Positions 31,838-43,184 are shown, numbered from the stretch's first letter. The stretch: 64,000 nt of DNA from Streptomyces nitrosporeus (GCF_008704555.1 NZ_CP023702.1:4526001-4590000), one strand, 5' to 3'. Notes: a model not told the origin generated them from the letters alone. Program-made: numbers and translations.

Positions 31838-33673
31838 TCAGATCCAGCTGTCCAGCCACATGCGGTCCCGCCAGGCGTTCTCCGGGAGCGAGGCGCCGGT
31901 GTAGACGGGCCAGAAGTAGACGAAGTTCCAGATGATCAGGAGCACCAGCACACCGGCGACGACGGCGCCCACCGTCCGTCTCCGCTCGCCGGCGGGATCT
32001 CCCTCCCCGACGCCCTCCTCCTCGGCGAACTCCTTCCCGGCGAACCCCTCCCCGGCGCTCTCCTTCCCGCCGCCTCCGTCCGTCTCCTCCCGCACGCCGC
32101 CCGCCTGGGACGCCGGGCCGAGCAGCGCGCCGACCATCATCGTCACCGCCAGGCACAGGAAGGGGACGAACACGACCGCGTAGAACAGGAAGATCGTCCG
32201 CTCCTGGTAGAAGAACCACGGCACCCAGCCCGCCGCGACCCCGCACGCGATGGCACCCGCGCGCCAGTCGCGCCGGAAGGCCCAGCGCCACAGCACGTAC
32301 AGCAGGGCGGCACAGGCCGCCCACCAGAGCAGCGGGGTACCGATCGCCAGGACCTCACGGGCGCACTTGCCGGTCTCCGAGGCCGCACAGCCCGCCTGCT
32401 CCTCGTAGAAGTACGAGACGGGCCGGCCCAGCACGATCCAGCTCCACGGGTTGGACTCGTAGGTGTGGCCCGAGGTCAGGCCGACGTGGAACTCGTACAC
32501 CTGGGTCTCGTAGTGCCACAGGCTGCGCAGCCAGTCCGGAAGCCACGACCAACTGCTGTCCCGGCCCGCGGTGGCCGCCCAGTCGCGGTAGTAGCCCTTG
32601 TCCGTGACGATCCAGCCGGTCCAGGACGCGAGGTACGTGGCGAGGGCGACCGGCACCGTCGAGAGGAAGGCGGGGAGCAGGTCGCGCAGCACCACGGCCC
32701 GGTACGGCTGCAGGGCCCCGGCCGTGCGGCGCGCGCCGACGTCCCAGAGGACCGTCATCACACCGAACGCGGCCAGGATGTACAGCCCGTTCCACTTCGT
32801 GGCGAACGCCAGGCCGAGCATCAGGCCGGCGGCGAGCCGCCAGGGGCGCCATCCGAGGCGCAGGTTCTCGGCCACACCGGCGTCCGGCCGCAGCACACCG
32901 TCCTCGTCGACCGGCAGCGCGGCGGCCAGCTTGCGGCGTGACCGGTCGCGGTCGACGAGCAGGCAGCCGAAGGCCGCCAGCACGAAGAACATCAGGACGA
33001 GGTCCAGCAGCGCGGTCCGGCTCATCACGAAGTGCAGCCCGTCCACGGCCAGCAGCGTGCCCGCCAGGCAGCCCAGGAACGTCGAGCGGAACAGCCTGCG
33101 GCCGATCCGGCACAGCATCAGGACCGAGACGGTGCCCAGCAGCGCCACCATGAAGCGCCAGCCGAACGGCGTGAACCCGAAGAGCTGCTCCCCGAGGCCG
33201 ATGATCCACTTGCCGACGGGCGGGTGGACGACGTAACCCGGTTCCACGGGGACCGGCACCGAGGACGGGTCCTGGAGAATCAGCTTGTCGACGTCCTTGG
33301 GCCAGGCGCCCTCGTACCCCTGGTTGATCAGTGCCCAGGAGTCCTTGGCGTAGTACGTCTCGTCGAATATCACCGCCTTCGGGCTGCCGAGGTTCCAGAA
33401 CCGCAGCGCCCCGGCCACCAGCGCCACCAGCAGCGGCCCGCCCCAGGCGGACCAGCGCACCAGCCGGCCGGCCAGGGACGGCGGCACGGCGAGCACGTCC
33501 CAGAACTGGCGTCCTGGGCTGGTGTACGGCGGCACCAGGCGTTCGCGCAGCCCTGTCTCCGGCCGCGGGGTGTAACCGAAGCGGCGCAGCCGCTGCTGCC
33601 AGGACGGCGGCTGGTCGCCGGCGCGGTCCCCGGCGTCGTTGCCCTGCCGGGCTTCGGGCGCAGTACTCGTCAC
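31838..33673 (-). CDS. pmt: Protein O-mannosyltransferase (Pmt family)
   Basis: Pmt moves mannose from polyprenyl-phosphate-mannose to Ser/Thr of secreted proteins during export. The 611-aa product has multiple membrane helices and the first-loop acidic motif FDETYYAKDSW near residue 99, followed by HPPVGKWIIGLGEQLFGFTP, as in bacterial Pmt. A Glu/Gly-rich cytoplasmic stretch of about 40 residues interrupts the last helices (about 530-575). ATG 33673 is used. In Streptomyces Pmt glycosylates lipoproteins and serves as part of the phage phiC31 receptor route. It is divergent from rsmI by 62 bp. Confidence 0.95.
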   Translation of the reverse strand: MTSTAPEARQGNDAGDRAGDQPPSWQQRLRRFGYTPRPETGLRERLVPPYTSPGRQFWDVLAVPPSLAGRLVRWSAWGGPLLVALVAGALRFWNLGSPKAVIFDETYYAKDSWALINQGYEGAWPKDVDKLILQDPSSVPVPVEPGYVVHPPVGKWIIGLGEQLFGFTPFGWRFMVALLGTVSVLMLCRIGRRLFRSTFLGCLAGTLLAVDGLHFVMSRTALLDLVLMFFVLAAFGCLLVDRDRSRRKLAAALPVDEDGVLRPDAGVAENLRLGWRPWRLAAGLMLGLAFATKWNGLYILAAFGVMTVLWDVGARRTAGALQPYRAVVLRDLLPAFLSTVPVALATYLASWTGWIVTDKGYYRDWAATAGRDSSWSWLPDWLRSLWHYETQVYEFHVGLTSGHTYESNPWSWIVLGRPVSYFYEEQAGCAASETGKCAREVLAIGTPLLWWAACAALLYVLWRWAFRRDWRAGAIACGVAAGWVPWFFYQERTIFLFYAVVFVPFLCLAVTMMVGALLGPASQAGGVREETDGGGGKESAGEGFAGKEFAEEEGVGEGDPAGERRRTVGAVVAGVLVLLIIWNFVYFWPVYTGASLPENAWRDRMWLDSWI

Positions 33674-33735
33674 CGCGCCATCGTAGGGAACGCATCTGTG
33701 CGAGGGGTGACGTCCGTGCTGGGAGGATGGCCGAT

Positions 33736-34623
33736 GTGACTGGAACGACTGGAACGCTCGTACTCGCAGGGACCCCCATCGGCGATGTGGCGGACGCCCC
33801 GCCGAGGCTCGCCGCCGAACTGGAGGCCGCCGACGTGGTGGCCGCCGAGGACACCCGGCGGCTGCGCAGGCTCACCCAGGCGCTGGGCGTCCACACGTCG
33901 GGGCGCGTCGTCTCCTACTTCGAGGGCAACGAGTCGGCGCGCACCCCCGAACTGGTCGAGGCGCTGGCGGGAGGCGCGCGGGTGCTGCTGGTGACCGACG
34001 CGGGCATGCCGTCCGTGTCGGACCCCGGCTACCGGCTCGTCGCGGCGGCCGTGGAACGGGACATCAGGGTCACCGCCGTGCCCGGGCCGTCCGCGGTGCT
34101 GACCGCGCTGGCGCTCTCCGCCCTTCCCGTGGACCGGTTCTGCTTCGAGGGCTTCCTGCCGCGCAAGGCGGGCGAGCGGCTCGGGAAGCTGCGGGAGGTC
34201 GCGGACGAACGGCGCACGATGGTCTTCTTCGAAGCCCCGCACCGGCTGGACGACACCCTGGCCGCGATGACCGAGGTGTTCGGCGCGGACCGCCGCGCCG
34301 CGGTGTGCCGGGAGCTGACCAAGACGTACGAGGAGGTGAAGCGGGGACCGCTGGGTGAACTGGCCGTGTGGGCCGCCGACGGGGTGCGGGGCGAGATCAC
34401 CGTCGTGGTCGAGGGGGCGCCCGCCACCACCGGGGAGAAGCCGGACGCGATGGAACTGGTGCGCAGGGTGCGGGTGCGCGAGGAGGCGGGGGAGCGGCGC
34501 AAGGAGGCCATCGCGGCGGTCGCCGCCGAGGCGCAACTGCCCAAGCGGGAGGTGTTCGACGCGGTGGTCGCGGCGAAGAACGCGGACCGGACCGGACGGG
34601 ACCAGGGTAAAGGTCTAGCCTGA
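33736..34623 (+). CDS. rsmI: 16S rRNA (cytidine(1402)-2'-O)-methyltransferase
   Basis: RsmI methylates the ribose of C1402 in the 30S decoding centre using SAM. The 295-aa protein starts with TLVLAGTPIGDVADAPPR and contains VVAAEDTRRLRRL near residue 35, DAGMPSVSDPG near 90, AVPGPSAVLTALALSALP near 112 and FFEAPHRLDDTL near 164, all as in the tetrapyrrole-methylase fold of RsmI. GTG 33736 is preferred because GGGAGG lies about nine bases upstream; ATG 33727 touches the same GGGAGG and is less likely. Length is normal. Confidence 0.96.
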   Translation: MTGTTGTLVLAGTPIGDVADAPPRLAAELEAADVVAAEDTRRLRRLTQALGVHTSGRVVSYFEGNESARTPELVEALAGGARVLLVTDAGMPSVSDPGYRLVAAAVERDIRVTAVPGPSAVLTALALSALPVDRFCFEGFLPRKAGERLGKLREVADERRTMVFFEAPHRLDDTLAAMTEVFGADRRAAVCRELTKTYEEVKRGPLGELAVWAADGVRGEITVVVEGAPATTGEKPDAMELVRRVRVREEAGERRKEAIAAVAAEAQLPKREVFDAVVAAKNADRTGRDQGKGLA

Positions 34624-34833
34624 AAAGTAACCCGAAAAGTAAAGCGCGAGCCGTGTGAGGGGCCCGCGCGAAGAGGCTGGGCCATGCGGAGCCCAAGAGT
34701 GCCTCAACACTCGGCAGGTCCGGTGCGCCGCCGTCCCCGGAGGAGTCCACTGGAGGGTGGACCACCCCTCCGGGTCCCATCGGACCGGGGTGCTTGCCGG
34801 AGTGTGCTTGTCCGGCGGACAAGAGGAGCGGGC
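34624..34833 (+). other. Structured leader before the zinc-ribbon gene
   Basis: This 210-bp stretch holds several small hairpins, including GAGTG-CCTCAA-CACTC, GGTCC-CATC-GGACC and GCCGG-N11-CCGGC, ahead of the RBS AAGAGGAG. It begins with an A-rich direct repeat (CGAAAAGTAA-like) after rsmI. No known riboswitch or T-box is recognised. It may be a regulatory 5' leader. Confidence 0.35.
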
Positions 34834-35307
34834 ATGAGTGAGATCGCAGCGACCACCGTGCACGAGGCGTACGCCTTCGCGTGCATGAGATGCGGATACG
34901 GCTGGGAACAGGCCTACGAGATAGAGCACCACGTGGACGGGTCCGGCCGCCCGTACGTCGTGTACCGGGCGAACGGGGAGCGGGTGCCCTCGCCCCTGTC
35001 CACGCCGACCTGCGCGAACTGCGAGGGCCATGTCGTCCGGATCATGCGGGCCGGCCGGGTCTCGCTGGCCCAGCAGTTGCTCCCGCCCCGCAGGGCGGCC
35101 CGCAAGGCCGCGGCCCGTGAGGCGGCGGCCCGCAAGGCGGCGGCCCGTGAAGCGGCGGAACGGCAGGCCGCGGAACGTGAGGCCGCGGAACGGCAGGCGG
35201 CCGGGGAGGCCGGGCGGTCCCCGGCCGCCCTCGCGCCGGCCGGGGGCGCCGCGCGGCCGCACCACCGGCAGCTGTCCGGCCTGCTGCGCCCCTTCCACCG
35301 GCGGTGA
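34834..35307 (+). CDS. Zinc-ribbon-like protein with Ala/Arg/Glu-rich tail
   Basis: The product (157 aa) has two CxxC pairs: CMRC at residues 17-20 and CANC near 66-69, spaced as in a zinc ribbon. Between them lie WEQAYEIEHHVDGSGRPYVV and the strand YRANGERVPSPL. From about residue 85 on, the sequence repeats ARKAAARE/ERQAAERE blocks, giving a long charged helix of about 45 residues. The DNA of this tail has imperfect 15- to 30-bp repeats. Nucleic-acid or protein binding is plausible. I do not know its function. ATG 34834 follows a good RBS. Confidence 0.8.
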   Translation: MSEIAATTVHEAYAFACMRCGYGWEQAYEIEHHVDGSGRPYVVYRANGERVPSPLSTPTCANCEGHVVRIMRAGRVSLAQQLLPPRRAARKAAAREAAARKAAAREAAERQAAEREAAERQAAGEAGRSPAALAPAGGAARPHHRQLSGLLRPFHRR

Positions 35308-35416
35308 CCGGCCGGGGCGGCGGTGACCGGCGCCCCGGCCACCGCCGCGCCCGGTGTGAGGACGGCGGGTGCGCTCGGCCGCCGCGGCGCGGGCCCGCCT
35401 TTCGTAGAGTGCGGGC

Positions 35417-36283
35417 ATGAGCCGTACCGAAGCCCCTCCGCTGCCCGAGCCCCTCGCCGTTCCGGTGGCCGACTCGCACACCCATCTGGACATGCAGGAC
35501 GGAACCGTCGAGGAGGGCCTGGCGCGGGCCGCGGCGGTCAACGTGACCACCGTCGTCCAGGTGGGCTGTGACGTGAAGGGTTCGCGCTGGGCGGCCGAGA
35601 CGGCGGCCGCCCACCCCGCCGTGCACGCCGCCGTCGCCCTCCACCCCAACGAGGCGCCGCGCATCGTCCTGGGCGACCCGGACGGCTGGTCGCGCCAGGA
35701 AGCCAGGGAGGCGGGCGGGAAGGCCGCCCTGGACGAGGCGCTCGCCGAGATCGACGCCCTGGCCGCCCTCGACCACGTACGCGGGGTCGGGGAGACCGGT
35801 CTCGACTACTTCCGTACGGGCCCCGAGGGGGTCGCCGCACAGGAGGAGTCGTTCCGGGCGCACATCGAGATCGCCAAGCGGCACGGCAAGGCGCTGGTCA
35901 TCCACGACCGGGAGGCCCACGCGGACGTGCTGCGGATCCTCGCCGACGCGGGCGCCCCCGAGCGGACCGTCTTCCACTGCTACTCGGGGGACGCCGAGAT
36001 GGCACGGGAGTGCGCGGCGGCCGGGTACTTCATGTCGTTCGCCGGCAACGTCACCTTCAAGAACGCCCAGCCGCTGCGTGACGCGCTGGCCGTGGCACCG
36101 CTCGGCCTCGTCCTCGTGGAGACGGACGCCCCCTTCCTCACCCCGGCGCCCTACCGGGGGCGGCCGAACGCGCCCTACCTGATCCCGGTGACGCTCCGGG
36201 CGATGGCGCAGGTGCGGGGCATCGGCGAGGAGGAGCTGGCCGCCGCCGTCTACGACAACACCGCGCGGGCCTTCGACTTCTGA
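35417..36283 (+). CDS. tatD: TatD family metal-dependent DNase
   Basis: TatD enzymes are two-metal hydrolases with 3'-5' exonuclease activity. The 288-aa protein has the metal ligands in DSHTHLDM near residue 19, GETGLDYF near 124, HDREAHAD near 159, FHCYSGD near 184 and ETDAPFLTP near 235. Length is usual (about 260-290). ATG 35417 is used. In Streptomyces this gene normally precedes a resuscitation-promoting factor gene (rpfB) and rsmA; here rsmA follows after only 105 bp with no rpfB. Confidence 0.94.
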   Translation: MSRTEAPPLPEPLAVPVADSHTHLDMQDGTVEEGLARAAAVNVTTVVQVGCDVKGSRWAAETAAAHPAVHAAVALHPNEAPRIVLGDPDGWSRQEAREAGGKAALDEALAEIDALAALDHVRGVGETGLDYFRTGPEGVAAQEESFRAHIEIAKRHGKALVIHDREAHADVLRILADAGAPERTVFHCYSGDAEMARECAAAGYFMSFAGNVTFKNAQPLRDALAVAPLGLVLVETDAPFLTPAPYRGRPNAPYLIPVTLRAMAQVRGIGEEELAAAVYDNTARAFDF

Positions 36284-36388
36284 CCCGGCCCGCACGGCCG
36301 CCGGCGGGAACGCGGACCGGGCGGGCCCTTCGCGCCGCCCGGGCCGGTGCGGGAGCTCCGCCGCCCGCACCGGCCGTAGGCTTACCGG

Positions 36389-37324
36389 GTGAGCACCACA
36401 GAGCCCGACGCCCTCCTGGGCCCCGCAGACATTCGCGAGCTGGCCGCAGCGCTGGGCGTACGCCCCACGAAGCAGCGCGGCCAGAACTTCGTCATCGACG
36501 CCAACACGGTCCGCCGGATCGTCCGGACCGCCGGGGTGCGGCCCGACGACGTGGTCGTCGAGGTCGGGCCCGGACTGGGGTCGCTGACCCTGGCGCTGTT
36601 GGAGGCGGCCGACCGGGTCGTCGCCGTCGAGATCGACGACGTGCTCGCGGCGGCCCTCCCGGCCACCGTCGCCGCCCGGCTCCCGGAGCGTGCCGGCCGC
36701 TTCGCCCTGGTCCACTCCGACGCCATGCTGGTGACCGAACTGCCCGGCCCGGCGCCGACGGCGCTGGTCGCCAACCTTCCGTACAACGTCGCCGTACCCG
36801 TGCTGCTCACGATGCTGGAGCGCTTCGCGACCATCGAGCGGACCCTGGTGATGGTGCAGGCCGAGGTCGCGGACCGGCTGGCCGCCCGGCCCGGTAACAA
36901 GGTCTACGGCGTCCCCTCCGTCAAGGCCGCCTGGTACGCCGAGGTGAAGCGCGCCGGTTCCATCGGCCGCAACGTGTTCTGGCCCGCCCCCAACGTCGAC
37001 TCCGGCCTGGTGTCGCTGGTGCGCCGTGCCGAACCGATCAGGACCACCGCGAGCCGCGCCGAGGTCTTCGCCGTGGTCGACGCCGCCTTCGCCCAGCGCC
37101 GCAAGACCCTGCGCGCGGCCCTGGCCGAATGGGCCGGCTCCGCACCGGCCGCCGAGGCGGCCCTGGTCGCGGCGGGCGTCTCGCCGCAGGCCCGGGGCGA
37201 GTCGCTGACGGTCGAGGAGTTCGCCGCCGTCGCCGAGAACAAGCCCGTCGGGGACAGGCCCGCGGTGGACGGATCCGCGGTGGACGGATCCGCCGTGGAC
37301 AAGACCCCCGGGAGCGGTTCATGA
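36389..37324 (+). CDS. rsmA: 16S rRNA (adenine(1518)/(1519)-N6)-dimethyltransferase
   Basis: RsmA (KsgA) dimethylates two adjacent adenines of helix 45 late in 30S assembly. The 311-aa protein has KQRGQNFVIDANTVRRIV at about residue 28, the SAM motif VEVGPGLGSLTLALLE near 53, the catalytic NLPYN near 129 (motif NLPY) and PAPNVDSGLVSL near 195. The C-terminal tail has a repeat of AVDGS. The start is GTG 36389. It overlaps ispE by four bases (ATGA), so the two are coupled. Confidence 0.96.
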   Translation: MSTTEPDALLGPADIRELAAALGVRPTKQRGQNFVIDANTVRRIVRTAGVRPDDVVVEVGPGLGSLTLALLEAADRVVAVEIDDVLAAALPATVAARLPERAGRFALVHSDAMLVTELPGPAPTALVANLPYNVAVPVLLTMLERFATIERTLVMVQAEVADRLAARPGNKVYGVPSVKAAWYAEVKRAGSIGRNVFWPAPNVDSGLVSLVRRAEPIRTTASRAEVFAVVDAAFAQRRKTLRAALAEWAGSAPAAEAALVAAGVSPQARGESLTVEEFAAVAENKPVGDRPAVDGSAVDGSAVDKTPGSGS

Positions 37325-38220
37325 GCGTCACCGTCCGGGTGCCCGCCAAGGTCAACGTCCAGCTCGCGGTCGGTGCCGCGCGCCCCGACGGCTTCCACGG
37401 CCTGGCCAACGTCTTCCTCGCGGTGGGCCTCTACGACGAGGTCACCGTCACCCCGGCCGACGCCCTGCGCGTCACCTGTTCCGGCCCGGACGCCGCACAG
37501 GTCCCGCTGGACCGCACCAACCTCGCGGCCCGCGCCGCCCTCGCCCTGGCCGAGCGGTACGGCATCGCACCCGATGTGCACATCCACATCGCCAAGGACA
37601 TCCCCGTCGCCGGCGGTATGGCGGGCGGCAGCGCGGACGGCGCCGCGGCGCTGCTGGCCTGCGACGCCCTCTGGTCCACCGGCGCCGGGCAGGAGGAGCT
37701 GCTCGCCATCTGCGCGGAGCTGGGCAGCGACGTGCCCTTCAGCCTGCTCGGCGGCGCGGCGCTGGGCGTCGGCCGGGGCGAGCTGCTGACGCCCGTCGAG
37801 GTGGGCGGCACCTTCCACTGGGTCTTCGCGGTCGCCGACGGAGGGCTCTCCACCCCGGCGGTGTACGGCGAGTTCGACCGGCTCACCGCCGGCACGGACG
37901 TCCCGGAGCCGGCCGCCTCCCCCGCCCTCCTGGACGCCCTGCGCAAGGGGGACGCCGCAGCGCTCGCGGATACGCTGAGCAACGACCTGCAAGCCGCCGC
38001 ACTCTCGCTGCGCCCCTCGCTGGCCGGCACCCTGGAGGCGGGCACCGCCGCGGGCGCCCTGGCGGCCCTGGTCTCGGGGTCCGGGCCGACCACGGCGTTC
38101 CTGGCGGCGGACGAGGAGTCGGCGCGGAAGGTGGCCGGCGCCCTGGCGGCCTCGGGCACCTGCCGCAGCACACGGGTGGCGGTGTCACCGGCCCCGGGGG
38201 CGACGGTCCAGCGGCCGTAG
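37321..38220 (+). CDS. ispE: 4-diphosphocytidyl-2-C-methyl-D-erythritol kinase
   Basis: IspE phosphorylates CDP-methylerythritol in the MEP pathway to isoprenoid precursors. It is a GHMP kinase: VRVPAKVNVQLAVG at residue 4 (variant of PAKINLxL), DVHIHIAKDIPVAGGMAGGS with the ATP loop near 90-110 and VSGSGPTTAF near 252. The product is 299 aa, of normal length. ATG 37321 overlaps the rsmA stop. It is followed by the convergent lipoprotein gene with about 100 bp between stops. Confidence 0.95.
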   Translation: MSVTVRVPAKVNVQLAVGAARPDGFHGLANVFLAVGLYDEVTVTPADALRVTCSGPDAAQVPLDRTNLAARAALALAERYGIAPDVHIHIAKDIPVAGGMAGGSADGAAALLACDALWSTGAGQEELLAICAELGSDVPFSLLGGAALGVGRGELLTPVEVGGTFHWVFAVADGGLSTPAVYGEFDRLTAGTDVPEPAASPALLDALRKGDAAALADTLSNDLQAAALSLRPSLAGTLEAGTAAGALAALVSGSGPTTAFLAADEESARKVAGALAASGTCRSTRVAVSPAPGATVQRP

Positions 38221-38319
38221 GGGCGGCACGGGACGGTACGTGGCCCCGTCCCCGGCCGCACGGCGGAAGCGGGGAGGACGGGCCTTGGTACCGGCTCCCG
38301 GCCCCCGGCTCGTCTCGGC

Positions 38320-38994
38320 TCAGTTCAGCCGAAGGCTCTTCTTCGCCAGTTCGTAGGCGGGCAGCATCCGCCGGTGCTCTTCGAGGTCCGGCCCGCCCAG
38401 ATGCACCACGACCGGGCCCTCGGGGGTGGTGAGGGCGAAGGCGCGCCCGGGCCCCGGCTCGTCCCGCGCCTCGCCGCCCACCGTGTAGGTGACCTCCGCC
38501 GCCGCCACGGAACCCGCCTTCACCGGGGTGTACACGGCCTCGCCCGCTCCCGGTTCGTCCGCGACGAACGCCTCCAGCACGGCCTTCGGGTCCGTATCGG
38601 GGCCCGCGCCCGTGCCCGGCGGCGTGCCCGTCCAGACCCGGAGGTAGCCGATGTGGCCGGCCGGTTTGGCGTCGATCTCGCAGACCAGGACCACCGTGCC
38701 CTGCTCGGCCAGGGCCGTGAAGTCGGCTCCGGGGTCCACATCGACGGCCTCCGGCTCCCAGTCCGCGGCCAGGTCGAAGATGACCGGCAGTTCGCACGCG
38801 GAGCCGGCCGCACCGAGCCGCGGGCCCTTCGCGAGGGGAGCCTTCGTGCCGGTACCGCCGTCCACGGCCGGCCGCTCCGCCGGCGCCTTCGAACCGGCCC
38901 CGACGCCGTCCGCCGAGCAGCCGGCCAGGGCGAGAGCGGCCGGACCCGCCGCCAGGACCGCCCGAAGAGCGCTACGCACCGTGCCCCGTGTCAT
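38320..38994 (-). CDS. Lipoprotein of unknown function
   Basis: The 224-aa product has a short basic start, a hydrophobic stretch and the lipobox LALAGCS, with Cys at about residue 26, so it should be attached to the outer face of the membrane. After a Pro/Ala/Gly-rich linker comes a compact domain with CELPVIFDLAADWEPEAVDV and later VTYTVGG and AFALTTPEGPVVVHLGGPDL. It resembles lipoprotein-like Streptomyces proteins without assigned function. ATG 38994 is the start that gives a proper signal. It is divergent from the ABC-F gene. Confidence 0.85.
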   Translation of the reverse strand: MTRGTVRSALRAVLAAGPAALALAGCSADGVGAGSKAPAERPAVDGGTGTKAPLAKGPRLGAAGSACELPVIFDLAADWEPEAVDVDPGADFTALAEQGTVVLVCEIDAKPAGHIGYLRVWTGTPPGTGAGPDTDPKAVLEAFVADEPGAGEAVYTPVKAGSVAAAEVTYTVGGEARDEPGPGRAFALTTPEGPVVVHLGGPDLEEHRRMLPAYELAKKSLRLN

Positions 38995-39153
38995 GAAGTC
39001 CCCACCCGCGGATGTGTCCGCACCCCGCTGACCTGCGGACCGGCCCCGTGGCCGGTCGCCGCACGCTACCGCACCGGCGGCGGCGACTACCCTGGGACGT
39101 CGAGCACACGTCGAGCGGTCCCCCTCGGTGTGGACCCCCCGGACAGGAGTGAA

Positions 39154-40971
<1,818 letters not shown>

Positions 40972-41324
40972 CCGGAGTCCGGTCCCGGCCCGCCCGTGAC
41001 GGGGAGGCGAGGGGGCGCGGGGGAGGGCGCGGGGGGAAAACGGCCCGGGGCGCGCCCATGTGACGTACCGTCCGGTTCTTTCCTCGCCGACAGGCGCCCA
41101 CGGGCGCATAACGGCGGCATCACGGGCCGGTTCGCCCTTGGGAACAGGGGCTGGACCGAACCGGTGCCCGGTGCTGGGCGGGTGGTACAAAGAAGCCCCG
41201 CTCGACTGTCGTCACACCGCGCACTCCGTGCCCGGTTCGCTCCTTCCGGGGGAACGCACCCGCCGGAATCGCGGGGGAGGCCGAACCGGGCACCGGACCG
41301 CACCGCACGAAGGGGGACGTGCTG
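40972..41324. other. 353-bp gap before the propeller genes
   Basis: The gap holds no gene. A 12-bp inverted repeat, CCGGTGCCCGGT (41161-41172) and ACCGGGCACCGG (41285-41296), brackets a region with several GGGAAC/GGTACAA-like promoter patches. A regulated promoter for the propeller genes is likely here. Confidence 0.4.
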
Positions 41325-43184
41325 ATGACCCAGCCGCCCAGCCAGCAACCGCCGCAGGGAGGCTTCGGGGCTCCGCAGGAGCCGCCGCAGGGGACCCCTC
41401 AGCCGCCGCCCCAGGCCCCGCCGCCCCCCGCGGCCCCGCCGCAGGCACCCCCGTCCGCACCGCAGACACCGCCCGCGCAGCCCGGTTACGGCTACCCGCA
41501 GGGCCCCGGCCCGTACAGCCAGCAGCCGGGTCCGTACGGTCAGCAGCCCGGCCCGTACAACCAGCAGCCGGGTCCGTACAACCAGCAGCCCGGTCCGTAC
41601 GGTCAGCAGCCGCCCGGCCCGTACGGGCAGAACCCGCCGCCCCCCGGCCCGTACGGTCAGCCGGGTCCCGGCGGTTACGGCTACCCGCAGCAGCAGCACC
41701 CCGGGGCGCCCGCGCCCGGCGGGTCCGGCGGCGGGTTCCTCAAGGGGAAGCCCGCCGTCGTCATCGGCGCGGCCCTCGCCGTACTGCTCGTCGTCGGCGG
41801 TGGCGTCTACCTCGCCACCAGCGGCGGCGACGACCCGAAGAAGCCGGTCGCCGGACCCGGCCCGGGCACGGACGAGCCGAGCGCCTCGCCCACCGTCGAC
41901 GAGGGCGACGGCAAGGGGGACGGCCGGGAGACGGACGACGACCTCAACGCCGGCCGCAAGCCGGGCGAGGCGAAGGTGCTCTGGCTGGCCAAGAACGACA
42001 TCGACCTGCCCCGCAACGGCGCGGACGTACACGGCCCCTGGACCGTCGGCGACACCCTCGTCAGGGGCATGTACCGCTCGGTCTCCGGCTACTCGCTGGC
42101 CGACGGCAAGCAGAAGTGGACCCTGAAGCTCCCCGCCGACCTGTGCGCGGCACCGCACAACCCCACCGCCGACGGCAAGATCGTCATCGGTGTCATGAAC
42201 GGCACCACCGACAAGGCGGACTGCGCCGACCTCCAGATGATCGACCTCAACACCGGCAAGGCCGGCTGGAAGAAGTCGGTCGAACAGAACGGCGCCTGGG
42301 ACCTGCTGGGCGACATCGGCCTGGCGATCAGCGGCGACACCGTGACAGTCGGCCGCACCGGCAACTCCAACGCCTACCGCGTCAGCGACGGCAAGGAGCT
42401 GTTCGCCACCCCCTCCGGCACCTGCAAGCCGTTCGCCTTCGCGGGCGGCCCCAAGCTGATCGCCGCCGCCAGCTGCCGCACCGACGACCTGGACAACCCG
42501 CAGCACCGGATCCAGGAGCTCGACCCGGCCACCGGCAAGGCCAAGTGGACCTACGAGCCCAAGCGCGGCTGGGAGGTCGAGAAGGTCTACTCGGTGAGCC
42601 CGCTCGTCGTCTCGCTCACCCAGCGCGAGAAGAAGCAGCGTGCCGTCATCGCCCTCAAGGAGAACGGCACACTGCGTTCGGGGATGATCCCCGACGAGGG
42701 CGACGAGTTCTCCGTCGACTGCGGCAACGACTTCGCGGTCTTCGGTGAGCAGCTGGAGGGCTGCACCGGAATCGCCGCCGACGCGAACACCCTCTACAGG
42801 GCGACCAAGGACGACACCAGCGGCTCCGGCGGCCGCACCAACAGGATCATCGCCTTCGACCTGGACACCGGGAAGCCGAAGTGGAAGGCCCCGGCTCCCG
42901 CCGGACGCGTCCTCAAGCCGATCGGCATGGAGGCCGGCAAGGTGCTGCTCTACATGGAGCCCACCTACGAGAAGGGCGGCGCGATCGCCACCCTCGCGCC
43001 CACCGGCGGCGCCTCCACCGTCCTGCTCCAGCACCCCGACTCCACCAACCGGATCGAGAGCGGCTTCTTCACCTCCAGGACCGTGTGGACGGGCGGCCGT
43101 TCCGTCGTCGTCAGCACACGTGTCAGCGCCTCCAACGACGAGGAGGAGAAGGAGCAGACGACCATGATGGCCTTCGGCAAGTGA
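41325..43184 (+). CDS. Membrane-anchored PQQ-type beta-propeller protein (copy 1)
   Basis: The 619-aa protein has a Pro/Gln/Gly/Tyr-rich N-terminal 145 residues with repeats of QQPGPYGQ/NQQPGPY, one membrane helix (PAVVIGAALAVLLVVGGGVY) at about 146-165, an acidic linker and a C-terminal propeller of about 440 residues. Propeller blades are seen in the repeats of the type GKQKWTLKLPADLC, DLNTGKAGWKK, DPATGKAKWTYEP and DLDTGKPKWKAPAP. The propeller would be outside the cell. Function is unknown. ATG 41325 follows AAGGGGGA; GTG 41319 is in frame. It is paralogous to the next gene. Confidence 0.87.
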   Translation: MTQPPSQQPPQGGFGAPQEPPQGTPQPPPQAPPPPAAPPQAPPSAPQTPPAQPGYGYPQGPGPYSQQPGPYGQQPGPYNQQPGPYNQQPGPYGQQPPGPYGQNPPPPGPYGQPGPGGYGYPQQQHPGAPAPGGSGGGFLKGKPAVVIGAALAVLLVVGGGVYLATSGGDDPKKPVAGPGPGTDEPSASPTVDEGDGKGDGRETDDDLNAGRKPGEAKVLWLAKNDIDLPRNGADVHGPWTVGDTLVRGMYRSVSGYSLADGKQKWTLKLPADLCAAPHNPTADGKIVIGVMNGTTDKADCADLQMIDLNTGKAGWKKSVEQNGAWDLLGDIGLAISGDTVTVGRTGNSNAYRVSDGKELFATPSGTCKPFAFAGGPKLIAAASCRTDDLDNPQHRIQELDPATGKAKWTYEPKRGWEVEKVYSVSPLVVSLTQREKKQRAVIALKENGTLRSGMIPDEGDEFSVDCGNDFAVFGEQLEGCTGIAADANTLYRATKDDTSGSGGRTNRIIAFDLDTGKPKWKAPAPAGRVLKPIGMEAGKVLLYMEPTYEKGGAIATLAPTGGASTVLLQHPDSTNRIESGFFTSRTVWTGGRSVVVSTRVSASNDEEEKEQTTMMAFGK

